From: Tenacibaculum sp. MAR_2009_124
GTDB taxonomy: Bacteria > Bacteroidota > Bacteroidia > Flavobacteriales > Flavobacteriaceae
Length of the DNA: 64,000 nucleotides
Direction: 5' to 3'
Assembly: GCF_900105455.1 (NCBI RefSeq)
Contig: NZ_FNSF01000005.1
Coordinates: 124,001-188,000, forward strand
The translations under genes and the position numbers were made by a program. Shown here one piece after another: positions 37,645-46,917 of the stretch (position 1 is its first letter; each line of letters starts with the position of its first letter). The notes under the pieces were generated by a model, which was not told the DNA's origin, searched no databases, and saw only the letters and a program-made list of their open reading frames with translations.

Positions 37645-39001
37645 ATGAAAATACGAAGAATTTCTGAAATGCAACACCGCATTTCAATTTTTTCCCCTCA
37701 GTGAGAATTATGATGCTCATTACACACGTTTTTTAGAGGGAGATTTGGGCAAAATCTATTCTGCTATTGATTGGGATGACTTGGTTACTACTTTAAATAT
37801 TACTGAACAAAAAAAAGGGCGTAACTATCTTTTTAGCCCTAAAGGAAGACTTGGCTTGATGTTTTTAAAGCATTATGCCAATTGTTCGGATAGGAAAATG
37901 ATTGAACAACTCAACTCAAATTTAGACTATCAATTTTTCTGCGATATAGAATTAGGTTTTGAACGTTTAACAAACTATAAAATAATAAGTCAAATACGTT
38001 GTGAATTAGCAGAGAAACTAGATATTAATTTAGTAGAAAAAGTTCTTTTTAATTCTTGGAAAAATCATATTGATAGTACCGACCAAATCGTAATGGATGC
38101 TACTTGTTACGAAAGTGAAGTTCGTTATCCTACCATCCAGAAATTACTTTGGGAATCTGTTCACTGGTTGTACAATCAATTACGTAAAACTTGCTCCATC
38201 TTAGGAACTAAGATGATCAGAAGTAGATATAACAAGTGGAAAAAACGTTACCAAGGATTTAGTAAAATGCGAAGAAAAACCAAGTCTAAACGTACTTCAT
38301 TAACCCGAGCTTTACTGAAGCTATTAAGTAAGTTTATCGATTTTGAAAAGGAATTATCCAAGGCCTACAATATCGAGTTTAAGCCCTTGTATTATAAGCG
38401 AATCGACACAATCCAAAGAATTTACAAACAACAAAAAGATCATTTTGATACAGGAGAAAAAATCAAAGATAGAATTGTAAGTATTCATAAGGATTATATC
38501 CGTCCTATTGTTCGCGGAAAAGAAGTAAAGCCTGTTGAGTTTGGAGCAAAAGTTAACAAAGTTCAAATTGATGGAATTAGCTTTATAGAACATATTAATT
38601 TTAATGCGTTTCACGAAGGAAACCGTTTTATACAAACAGTTCAAAAAGCGCAAGGGTTAACTCGAAAAAAGGTAAAAGTAGCCGGTGGAGATAAAATTTA
38701 TGCTACCAATAAAAACAGAACATATAGTAGCTCAAAAACCATACAGACAGACTTTATCCCCAAGGGTAGAAAACCTAAAAATCATAAAGAGAAAAAGCAA
38801 CTTAGGGCTATCATTGCTAAAGAAAGAGCAACAAGATTAGAAGGCTCTTTTGGTAAGGATAAAGAACATTATCACCTACGGAAAATAAAAGCCAAAACAA
38901 AAAAGAATGAAATTCTATGGATATTCTTTGGTATACACACAGGAAATGCATTAGAAATTGGTCGAAGAAAAATAGCTCAAACAGACCAACAAATAGCCTA
39001 A
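37645..39001 (+). pseudogene. IS5-superfamily-like DDE transposase with N-terminal +1 frameshift
   Basis: The long frame encodes 418 residues from a TTG at 37745 (GKIYSAIDWDDLVTTLN, KGRLGLMFLKHYANCSDRKM, then DDE-type segments VMDATCYESEVRYP, KVAGGDKIYATNKNRT and RLEGSFGKDKEHYHL). The true start is ATG 37645 (MKIRRISEMQHRISIF), in a different frame. The two join if one T is removed from the TTTTTT run at about 37688-37693, giving FPLSENYDAHYTRFLEGDLG. So it is inactive, a sequencing error, or expressed by slippage. Terminal repeats were not found; the closest family is IS5/IS1182-like, tentatively. Confidence 0.75.
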
Positions 39002-39090
39002 AATAAAATCTTAGTATTTTTTTCATGGGAGAGCTACGTCTTGTAGGTACGTTTTTAGGAGATTCAATCAATAAAACCTCTTTTAAACAG

Positions 39091-39130
39091 AAATAGAGGA
39101 TAGAATTTATATAATTTTATCCTCTATTTT
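39091..39130 (+). terminator. Strong hairpin downstream of the transposase
   Basis: AAATAGAGGATA (39091-39102) pairs perfectly with TATCCTCTATTT (39119-39130), followed by TT on the plus strand. It is about 90 nt past the transposase stop and could serve it, or be part of the element end. Confidence 0.6.
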
Positions 39131-39271
39131 CAATGTATTTTAAAAAATAGACTGTTTTCTGAAAGTGCCTACGAAAACCTCACTTCTTATTCTGAAAAAG
39201 CCTCGTTTGAAATTCTCAAAAGAATTTGGAAAAAAGTTTGGTTAAGAAAAAAACTTTCTTGATACTTTATA

Positions 39272-41296
39272 TTACTTTAACTTTATTATTAATTTCCTAT
39301 TTTTCGCTTTTTTTACCTGCTCATTTAATAACTCAACTTCAGAAAGCTTTTCTTTCGGAATTCTGTCTTTAAGCACCGCGTATTTCGAAGAAATCAACAC
39401 TTGATTATTTTTGTTTTGTTTCAATTTGAACTTATATTCTCCGAATTCGCTCTTAAAATTAATACTCTTATCCTCTAAGCCTAATACCTCAATCTCAGCA
39501 GGAAAATCCAAGAAATACATTAAATCATCAGAATAGCTATAATCCAAATAATAATTTAAATCACTTCCATTAGAACTATTTTCGAGCTGATTATGACTGA
39601 TCAATTTATCCATTGAAATACTCACCAAATTTTCATTAATAAAAGTTATGACATTATTCAGAGTACCTTCTCCCATCGCTTTGTAAACAAATGGTCTTTT
39701 AGCATCCTGATTCGACTTCATTACTGTATCAACCTCTATCGTATTATCAACTCCCTCAAACTTTGATAAAGCATCATAAAAATCACTAGCCTCTTTATTT
39801 TGTCCTAACATTCGATAAAAACTTCTCAAATCCGTTGATAATCCGCCAGATGTTTTAAAACGATACCTTATTTTTGTCTCTTTATTTTGAACATCTACTT
39901 TTCCCAAAACAATTTGCTGAATGTAATTATTACTTGCATCCATTCCAGGCAAATTAATGGTTATAGCCGATACAGAATCGACTTCTGCCAACTGTAAATC
40001 TCTTGATATAAATTTATCTCTTTTTCTTAGTTTTTTCTCCAAAATAGGCTTTACTAAAACCCCTTCAGTATTGTAAATATCAGTTGGAATTTCATTGATC
40101 TGATATCGATAATATTCGCTATGAGGATATAAGAACTTCAACACTCCCTTTTTATCTTGCATCGCAAAAAATACATGATCGAACTCTCCTTTTCGAATAT
40201 AGTACTTGTCTATACTACCCAAACGTTTTGATTTAGCAAATACGGCCCAATAATCGATATCAAGATCTTCTAAGACTTGCCTATAAAACCTTCTTATACT
40301 TATGGGATCAAATCTTTTTTTCTTTAAAAAATAACCACTTGATTTAATTATTTCAGCACTTTTTACCGGTTCAATTTTAAAATTATTTAAAACTTCGGAA
40401 TGGAGTAAATTAAACTTATAATACTTAGAACTATCTTTGGCCGCTCCAATTATCCTTCGCTTCCATCTTTTATAATATGAAGACTTGTCATAATCTAGAG
40501 ACATTGGCTGAGAAACAATATTAAATTCACCATTGTAAACATCTTTCCATGTTCTCAAATCGCTTTCTTTCCTTTCAAAAGTATAATAGAGATATGGTTT
40601 TTCACATAGTAAACAACTGAATTCACTCTGAGTATACCCTTTAACACTATCCATTGCAAACTGTGCATAAACAATACTATCATTTGCTACAACTTTTGGT
40701 TCTGGAAAATCATTATACCCCTTATATCTCACAATTAATTCAGAACTACTCGCTCTTAATGTATATTGAGATTTTAAACTTGGTAATTCAGCATATAAAT
40801 TAACATAGTTCATAAGTTCAGATGCTTTCAATCTTTCAGAGTACACATAATTTGTTTCAATTGTATCACCTGGTTCTACTGCTGGAATAGGGTAGTTTAT
40901 TGACCCAAATTTTTCTTTTTTCGATTTTCTTTTAAATACTAGACTCGAGTCTAGTTCTATAATTGTTCCATCAGATTTTAGTGTTCTAATTTTAAAGCTT
41001 TTTATGTGATTACTTTGATATTCTGTTAGGTTTAAAAACGCATAATTTTCTACCCCCTTTTTGGTATTCAATACCAACTTATTCTTAATGGTTACATCTC
41101 TATTATAGCGACTCCAGTTTTTCGTGTATGAAACATCATTGAAGTAATATTCATAATACGCATCAGACTCTATGCACAGCGATAAAAAAGAATCGTTTAC
41201 ATCATTATAAAAAGAAGGCTTAAATCCATATAAAAATAATCCTACAACAAAAACAAGCAAACTAGTTTTTATGTTTTTCGATAACAATTGGTTCAT
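39272..41296 (-). CDS. DUF3857-type protein with degenerate transglutaminase-like region
   Basis: 674 residues with an N-terminal signal or membrane anchor (TSLLVFVVGLFLYGF). A DUF3857-like beta domain spans about 55-240 (YNRDVTIKNKLVLNTKKGVE, LKSDGTIIELDSS, PAVEPGDTIETNYVY). The following region aligns in position with the transglutaminase core of the neighbouring gene. The Cys motif GDCKDLS is replaced by KRFDPIS, and the DPTD segment by YPHSEYY; a His remains in GEFDHVFFA. It probably lacks peptidase/transglutaminase activity. Its start overlaps the upstream gene by 35 nt, so the two are coupled and may form a complex. Confidence 0.75.
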   Translation of the reverse strand: MNQLLSKNIKTSLLVFVVGLFLYGFKPSFYNDVNDSFLSLCIESDAYYEYYFNDVSYTKNWSRYNRDVTIKNKLVLNTKKGVENYAFLNLTEYQSNHIKSFKIRTLKSDGTIIELDSSLVFKRKSKKEKFGSINYPIPAVEPGDTIETNYVYSERLKASELMNYVNLYAELPSLKSQYTLRASSSELIVRYKGYNDFPEPKVVANDSIVYAQFAMDSVKGYTQSEFSCLLCEKPYLYYTFERKESDLRTWKDVYNGEFNIVSQPMSLDYDKSSYYKRWKRRIIGAAKDSSKYYKFNLLHSEVLNNFKIEPVKSAEIIKSSGYFLKKKRFDPISIRRFYRQVLEDLDIDYWAVFAKSKRLGSIDKYYIRKGEFDHVFFAMQDKKGVLKFLYPHSEYYRYQINEIPTDIYNTEGVLVKPILEKKLRKRDKFISRDLQLAEVDSVSAITINLPGMDASNNYIQQIVLGKVDVQNKETKIRYRFKTSGGLSTDLRSFYRMLGQNKEASDFYDALSKFEGVDNTIEVDTVMKSNQDAKRPFVYKAMGEGTLNNVITFINENLVSISMDKLISHNQLENSSNGSDLNYYLDYSYSDDLMYFLDFPAEIEVLGLEDKSINFKSEFGEYKFKLKQNKNNQVLISSKYAVLKDRIPKEKLSEVELLNEQVKKAKNRKLIIKLK

Positions 41297-43091
41297 TAAT
41301 AATTTTTTTGAATGATTTTAATATTTTGTTTAAATATTCAATATTTCCCCTTTCAACGAAAACGTAATTACATATAAAATCATAACTACATTCGATCTCA
41401 TATTTCCCTACATATCTTATTTTCAACTCCAAGGACACTCCTTCTTCTTCGAAAATATGTTCTTTGGATGTAAATTCTTTAATGGGTTCCTCCATTACTA
41501 TTTTCGAAAGCACCCTTTTTCGAAATGGATTTGTTAAACGAGTACCTTCCAGAAGTTCTTCCCGATCTTCACTTTCCATCAGCTTTGGTAAAAAATCGAT
41601 AAAGAAATATAGATTAGCCCCATCACTAAAAGCTTTATCATTAATTTCAATATTTCCATTAATTTTCACACTTTGTTCATTCTCAACTATTGATAAATCC
41701 GAAACAGTTTGCTTTCCCAATACCTCCTCATAAAACTCCTCTCCAAAATTTTCAAAATCTTTCTCAACCTCACTACTTAAAACATATCTCAAAAAACTAC
41801 CTGACAAACCTTTATAAGTAATATTTAATTTACCATCTATAGGTCCACCACCTTTTGACATGTTCAAATTAATCGAATAATAAATCTCATTTTGATCCGG
41901 ATTAAAGCTTTCAACTTTATGGAAGATTCCTCCATCTTTATTCATAATTAAAATACTACGATCTTGTAAACTTTGTACAGGCATACCTTTGACATGGCTA
42001 GGATCTGTAGGATCAAGTATTATTTTCTCTCCATTGATATAAGCAATATTTACAACGTGATTGGCAGAACTCAAAGAAGGAAAATCACAATCGCTAATAT
42101 GATCAAAAGTAGCAGCCAACGCTATATCGCTATTGACCCCCTTATATCTCAAAACTTCAGATAAGAAATTTGACAAATCCTTACAATCTCCCTGCTTGTT
42201 AGAAAACACCTCATTCGGACTTGAAGGAACGAAAGCCCCCATACCAACTTCAATGGCTACGTATTTAAAATTATCTCTGACATAATCATAGATAATTTTT
42301 ACTATCTCGTTGGAATCGGTAATTCCTTCAGTCAAACTATCTATTTTCTGTTTAACCGACTCACTTATTCCATTAACTGGCAATAGTTTTTGCATGTACC
42401 AATCGTTAAGATATTCAATAGCCTTATCTTCATATGATTTTGGAACTACTAAGGTTCGCATTAACGGGACTTCCATATTTTTGTAAATTCCAAAAAACTG
42501 CAATGGATCCGGTTTTACCTTTTTAGGTGATACTTTTATATCCCAAACTGTGTTCGTATGAGAAATGGTAGAGTCCATTTTGAAAAAAGACAATGAATCT
42601 TTATAAACTGTATTATATTTTAATTTATACTTTGCAGGTACTCTTATTTGATATTTCAATGTATCTATCTTATTGTACGAGAAAAAATGCAAACTGGATA
42701 AATACATTAACTCTTTGCAATGTAGGTGATAAGTCAATTTAACTTCTGAATTGGCAGGAATTAGAACCGATTTAATTTTTTTACTATTGATATAATCAAG
42801 TTTCGCGTCTTTTTCAAAAACTTTCTTTATATATTCCTGCTTATAGCGATTACGTTTTTTGATGTAAAGTTTAATATTTGCTACCCTTTCTAGTTCTGAA
42901 TCATAAAAAATGGAATAAAAACGAGGCGCACTATTCTCTTTTATATGTATTGTTATTTTGTTTATAAACAAGGAATCTCCAATCACTTCAATATTTTCCG
43001 ATCTCAATTTTAATTCAATATCCTGAGAATATCCATTCAAATTATAAAAAACGGCTAGTAACAATAGTAACTTAATAATGCAATTATTCAT
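41262..43091 (-). CDS. DUF3857/transglutaminase-like envelope protein
   Basis: 609 residues with a signal peptide (ends NGYSQ). An N-terminal DUF3857-like beta-domain is followed by a transglutaminase-like core with a visible triad: Cys in NKQGDCKDLSNFLSEVLR (about 299), His in SSANHVVNIAYING (about 345) and Asp in IILDPTDPSH (about 360). Proteins of this type are common in Bacteroidota periplasm or surface; the substrate is unknown. It is first in a two-gene unit with the degenerate paralogue. Confidence 0.85.
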   Translation of the reverse strand: MNNCIIKLLLLLAVFYNLNGYSQDIELKLRSENIEVIGDSLFINKITIHIKENSAPRFYSIFYDSELERVANIKLYIKKRNRYKQEYIKKVFEKDAKLDYINSKKIKSVLIPANSEVKLTYHLHCKELMYLSSLHFFSYNKIDTLKYQIRVPAKYKLKYNTVYKDSLSFFKMDSTISHTNTVWDIKVSPKKVKPDPLQFFGIYKNMEVPLMRTLVVPKSYEDKAIEYLNDWYMQKLLPVNGISESVKQKIDSLTEGITDSNEIVKIIYDYVRDNFKYVAIEVGMGAFVPSSPNEVFSNKQGDCKDLSNFLSEVLRYKGVNSDIALAATFDHISDCDFPSLSSANHVVNIAYINGEKIILDPTDPSHVKGMPVQSLQDRSILIMNKDGGIFHKVESFNPDQNEIYYSINLNMSKGGGPIDGKLNITYKGLSGSFLRYVLSSEVEKDFENFGEEFYEEVLGKQTVSDLSIVENEQSVKINGNIEINDKAFSDGANLYFFIDFLPKLMESEDREELLEGTRLTNPFRKRVLSKIVMEEPIKEFTSKEHIFEEEGVSLELKIRYVGKYEIECSYDFICNYVFVERGNIEYLNKILKSFKKIINEPIVIEKHKN

Positions 43092-43503
43092 ACTTTAGGT
43101 AAATTATAGGTCGCATTATTACAAATATGTACGAAAAAGTATTTACGAGTTCTCTTTCACAAAGAAAACATCATTAAATAATATTTTAGATATCTAAGAA
43201 AAGGAAAAAAATTTCTTAACACTCAAACTCACAACAATTAAACCAATACATTTCAATTACTTATATTTTATTAAAAAAAATACAAATAATTTAATTTTCA
43301 TTTTATTTAGCGATTCGAAGGTATTAAAATAATGTGTATTCCAAAACAATTAAAATGGAAAATCAAAATCCACATAATAAAATAGGTGTTCGTAGTATTT
43401 TATTCCAAACACTTCAAACATCTATCAATAAATAAATTATTTATTATAAAACTCAATTTATATAATTACATCAAGAAATATGAACAATAAGTATATTGAA
43501 GAA
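43092..43503. other. Intergenic region without recognisable gene
   Basis: 412 nt, very AT-rich, separating the DUF3857 pair from the eCIS ATPase. A 26-codon ATG frame (43355-43435) is present but has no supporting signal. No hairpin stands out. Confidence 0.6.
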
Positions 43504-44859
43504 TCAAATCCTTATCGTCTTCCCTTCTTTTCCATACTCTCTTCTTATTCCTTCTAGGATAAATTCTTTTTGAATTGTTTTATGGTTTCCATGAATTGTT
43601 TTTAAGCAAGCATATTGTACGATATTGATAATGTTTGCTCCTGTAATTCCATATTTCTTGGCTAATTCTGGAATAGAAACCGACTCTTCAACCTCAATTC
43701 CTTTTGGTAAACTCTTTTCCCAAAGTTTAATTCTTTCTTCATATGATGGAGCTTCGAATTCAATAATACTATTAAACCTTCTAGTAAATGCAGTATCTAT
43801 ATTATTTTTAAAATTGGAGGCGAGAATCACCAATCCAGCATGTCCTTCTATTCTTTGCAAAAGATAAGACACTTCTTGGTTTGCATATTTGTCATGAGCA
43901 TCTCTTACGTTTGTTCGCTTTCCAAAAATAGCATCAGCTTCATCGAAAAATAGAATCCAATCTTTGTTTTCCGCCTTATCAAATAGTTTCGAAAGATTCT
44001 TTTCTGTTTCACCAATATATTTGGAAACCACCATTGATAAATCAACTCGATATACATCTCTTTTCGTATACTTCCCTAATAAACCAGCAGTTAATGTTTT
44101 ACCAGTTCCAGGGGGACCCCAAAACAAAACGCGATATCCAGGTTTTATCTTACCATGCATATTCCATTCGTTCAAAAGAGTTTCATTACACTGCAACCAA
44201 GCTTCTATTTCTTTAACTTCTTGTAATGTTGATAATTTTAAAACCAAATCATCCCAGCCTAAGGTTGTATCAATTAAACTCGCTGGAAAGGAAGGGCTCA
44301 ACTCTGGTTTTATCTCTTCTCCGAATAAAAGAAGAGTTTTATACTCATCGTCTATCAAAAGTTTTCCGCTCATTTCAGGTTCTCCTGATGGGACTCTTTC
44401 TATATCCACTATTCCATTATTGAGTACAAAGGAGTCATTAATCACATAACTCATCCCTTCTAATCTATTCTGGAAACTATTTCCATATAGAATATATAAA
44501 GCTGTTTCAACAGTAGGCAAAATACCTCTATGATTCTTTCCTTTTACTCCACCAAACTCGGGAAACTCCCCACCACTTGGTAAAAACGAAACAATAATAT
44601 CATTAATAAAACTTGGAGAAACATGTGGTATTAATGCCAATAATAAAATAACGGTATCCTCTAGAGATAAGTCATGTTCCTTAATAAAACTATCAATATA
44701 AGTTTCTTTTTTATGACTTAGAAATGTTGGTTTTAATAAGATACCTTCTCCGAATTCTTTATCAAGACGATATTTAATCATTTCTGACAAAAACTTAAAA
44801 ATGTAATTCTCATTTTCGCCGATATTATTTGGTAATACTTCTGTAAGATGCTCTTGCAT
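43504..44859 (-). CDS. AAA+ ATPase of the contractile injection system (Afp15/PVC15-like)
   Basis: 451 residues. The N-terminal 200 are helical and family-specific (DTVILLLALIPHVSPSF, GGVKGKNHRGILPTVETALYILYG). The AAA+ module has Walker A GPPGTGKT (about 248), Walker B ILFFDEADAIFG (about 308), sensor-1 VILASNFKNNID and arginine finger TRRFNSIIEF. eCIS loci carry such an ATPase, needed for particle assembly. It is the last gene of the eCIS block in transcription order. Cytoplasmic. Confidence 0.88.
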   Translation of the reverse strand: MQEHLTEVLPNNIGENENYIFKFLSEMIKYRLDKEFGEGILLKPTFLSHKKETYIDSFIKEHDLSLEDTVILLLALIPHVSPSFINDIIVSFLPSGGEFPEFGGVKGKNHRGILPTVETALYILYGNSFQNRLEGMSYVINDSFVLNNGIVDIERVPSGEPEMSGKLLIDDEYKTLLLFGEEIKPELSPSFPASLIDTTLGWDDLVLKLSTLQEVKEIEAWLQCNETLLNEWNMHGKIKPGYRVLFWGPPGTGKTLTAGLLGKYTKRDVYRVDLSMVVSKYIGETEKNLSKLFDKAENKDWILFFDEADAIFGKRTNVRDAHDKYANQEVSYLLQRIEGHAGLVILASNFKNNIDTAFTRRFNSIIEFEAPSYEERIKLWEKSLPKGIEVEESVSIPELAKKYGITGANIINIVQYACLKTIHGNHKTIQKEFILEGIRREYGKEGKTIRI

Positions 44860-45121
44860 ATGCTAACTAAACCTTTAAAAATGAACTACTCAAACCAAGA
44901 AAATTTTAGACCTAGTATCGTAATTTCATCAAAGTTACTTTTTATAATTATACCATTTGGGACTTGAAATTACTGTAAAAGAAAATGATGATATTTTTCT
45001 TTAGTCGAATTACAAAAATCAATCATAGCCTTAGTTTATGGTTTCTTTTTTTAATAACGAAGAAAGGAAAAAAGGGCGTTTTATTACGGTAATTTCAATT
45101 TGTAAATAGTATTATTCCGTA

Positions 45122-45940
45122 TTAAATTAATGAATCTATTGAAAATACATCTATTTTCGATTTATGGAAATTTCGTATTCTTTTCATCACAGCGATCCCA
45201 TTTCTTGACCCTGCTTGATTTGTATTCCCTTCAATGGTTTGAATCGTTTCTCCTTGTATTTCCATAATAATTCCTGTATGAACCCAATCGAATTTCGATT
45301 TTTGAATTAAAAATATATCTCCTGGTTCCATAAATGAAGATTTTTTTCTTAACTGCTGGTATCTATGTAAATACCCTTCTTGAATTCCCTTTTGACCGAC
45401 CGTATCACAACTATAAGTAAGAGGCATTAATTTAGTAAAATCTTTACCTAATTCTGAAGCAGCCTGATCAATTATTGTTTGTACAAATCCCATACACCAA
45501 AACCATATACTTCCATCATTTCCATCCATATAACTTCGTACCCATGGCCCGCTATTCCATTCTCCGTTAATTTGTAATTCTAATGGATGTTGGCTTAAAT
45601 GCAAATGAGCAGCTTCTAACACCTTATCTCTTAAATTAACTGATTGTAATGGTGTTTCAAAGGCTTTCGCCATGCCCCCGCATAACACAGAAAAAACTTG
45701 AGCATCTACAACTCCTGTTACATTTAACCCGTTATGACTTTGAAAATTCTCAACCGCCCTTTCGGTCGCTGGTCCGAAGGCTCCATCAATGGAAGTCGCT
45801 GTTCCACTAGCAGGATGTTGCATTCCATATAAATTAAGCCAAGATTGAATTTTTATTACTTCATTACGTCTGTTATTAACGCCGTCTCTTTCTTGAGTAC
45901 TCCTTAACGTTAATTCTTTTTTATACGCCGATTTTTTCAT
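45122..45940 (-). CDS. Peptidoglycan-binding + CHAP-like amidase protein
   Basis: 272 residues, no signal peptide. PG_binding_1 domain at about 25-90 (EVIKIQSWLNLYG, DGAFGPATERAVENFQSHNGL). The C-terminal half is CHAP/NlpC-like, with Cys in FWCMGFVQTII (about 150), GDIFLIQ, His in DWVHTGIIMEI (about 220) and Asn in TIEGNTNQAG (about 240). It probably cleaves cell-wall peptides. Standing alone between the ATPase and two opposite-strand lipoproteins, it belongs to the eCIS block by position. Lack of a signal peptide resembles phage endolysins. Confidence 0.8.
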   Translation of the reverse strand: MKKSAYKKELTLRSTQERDGVNNRRNEVIKIQSWLNLYGMQHPASGTATSIDGAFGPATERAVENFQSHNGLNVTGVVDAQVFSVLCGGMAKAFETPLQSVNLRDKVLEAAHLHLSQHPLELQINGEWNSGPWVRSYMDGNDGSIWFWCMGFVQTIIDQAASELGKDFTKLMPLTYSCDTVGQKGIQEGYLHRYQQLRKKSSFMEPGDIFLIQKSKFDWVHTGIIMEIQGETIQTIEGNTNQAGSRNGIAVMKRIRNFHKSKIDVFSIDSLI

Positions 45941-46334
45941 GACTATTTAGTTTGTAGTTAATGTTTTCTTTACGAGACAAGAAAGTTACTAGTTAATTCC
46001 TTATAAAAACTAAGGTATTTCCCTGTTATTATTAGGTGGTTTTTCAAGTTCTTTTTCAAGTTAAAGTACTCTACACAGTATTTAAGTTAGCATATGCACT
46101 TCTTCAATAACTATATAACCAATCTGGATTAATCATTTTTAAATTTCATTTAATTTCAAAAAACTGGGTAATGTTTTTTTTCTTCCCATACTATTCTATG
46201 ATTGATCAATTTAAAGAGACAATCTATTATCAAATAGTATTACTAAAATAATTTGATAAGTATTGTTTCGAAGTATAAAAAAGGCGGGATCCGAAAAGCC
46301 TTAATAGAGTAGGTAAACTTTAAAACTAAAAATC
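45941..46334. other. Divergent intergenic region
   Basis: 394 nt between the CHAP-like gene and the opposite lipoprotein gene. It must hold both promoters, but I could not assign clear -7 boxes. No ORF of note. Confidence 0.5.
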
Positions 46335-46808
46335 ATGAAAAAATTAGTAGGAATTACTTTAGCACTAGCCTTTACTTTATCATCTTGTAGTAATGAAGAA
46401 ACAATAGCTCCAAGCGATACTAGTGGTGTTGAAGAGAATACAAGAGCCCTTGGAGGTAGGGTATGGTTCGATAACGGTGCTCAACCTGGAGTTGATGGAG
46501 TAGATTACGGCTGTTCTGGTTCTGGAGGAAATTGCTTAGACGAAGTTGTTGTTTATGGTATTGCAAGTCCATATGTTCTTAATGACCTAAACGACACCAT
46601 TGGATCTGGAAATACACAAGGAACTCAACATGTATTTGAAGCACATGCTGAAGAATTATCAAAATTCATTCCTGGAAAACTGATTGATGGAGTTATTAAT
46701 GGAAGTTTATATGTAAAATCGAGAGGTAAATTAAACAAGGAACAAACCATGTATTTAAACTTTACGAACAGACGTGGTAAAACTGTAAGTATTGTTCCAT
46801 TGAGATAA
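46335..46808 (+). CDS. Hypothetical lipoprotein
   Basis: 157 residues with a clear lipoprotein signal (TLSSCSNEE). The mature part has a Gly/Asn-rich segment with two Cys (DYGCSGSGGNCLDEVVVYG) that could form a disulphide. An alpha-helical AHAEELSKFIPGKLIDGVI follows, then a beta-rich end. No family recognised. It lies against the direction of the eCIS genes and may have been inserted there. Confidence 0.65.
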   Translation: MKKLVGITLALAFTLSSCSNEETIAPSDTSGVEENTRALGGRVWFDNGAQPGVDGVDYGCSGSGGNCLDEVVVYGIASPYVLNDLNDTIGSGNTQGTQHVFEAHAEELSKFIPGKLIDGVINGSLYVKSRGKLNKEQTMYLNFTNRRGKTVSIVPLR

Positions 46809-46823
46809 TAGCTTTTAAATAAT

Positions 46824-46917
46824 AACACCATGCCTTTACAAATTTTATTCAAGCCTATTCTAACCAGCATATTTAGTAGCTGTCTTAATCTTAAGGCAGT
46901 TGTATTGGCATGGTGTT
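46824..46917. repeat. Nested inverted repeats spanning a start codon
   Basis: An outer 11-bp perfect pair AACACCATGCC (46824-46834) / GGCATGGTGTT (46907-46917) encloses an inner 11-bp stem (46878-46888 with 46891-46901, two G-T pairs, 2-nt loop). The left arm contains the ATG of the next gene. It may be a structured mRNA element, a small mobile-repeat remnant, or the terminator of the preceding lipoprotein. Confidence 0.6.

Noticed and set aside
38817..39071. Minus-strand frame containing PTRRSS, a string often seen in adapter contamination
   Set aside because: The underlying bases differ from common adapter sequence and the frame is antisense to the transposase; coincidence.
37591..39130. 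Terminal inverted repeats or target duplication for the IS5-like element
   Set aside because: No convincing matching ends were found on either side, so element boundaries are not claimed.
43355..43435. 26-codon ATG frame in the gap before the eCIS ATPase
   Set aside because: No promoter box, ribosome site or recognisable similarity.
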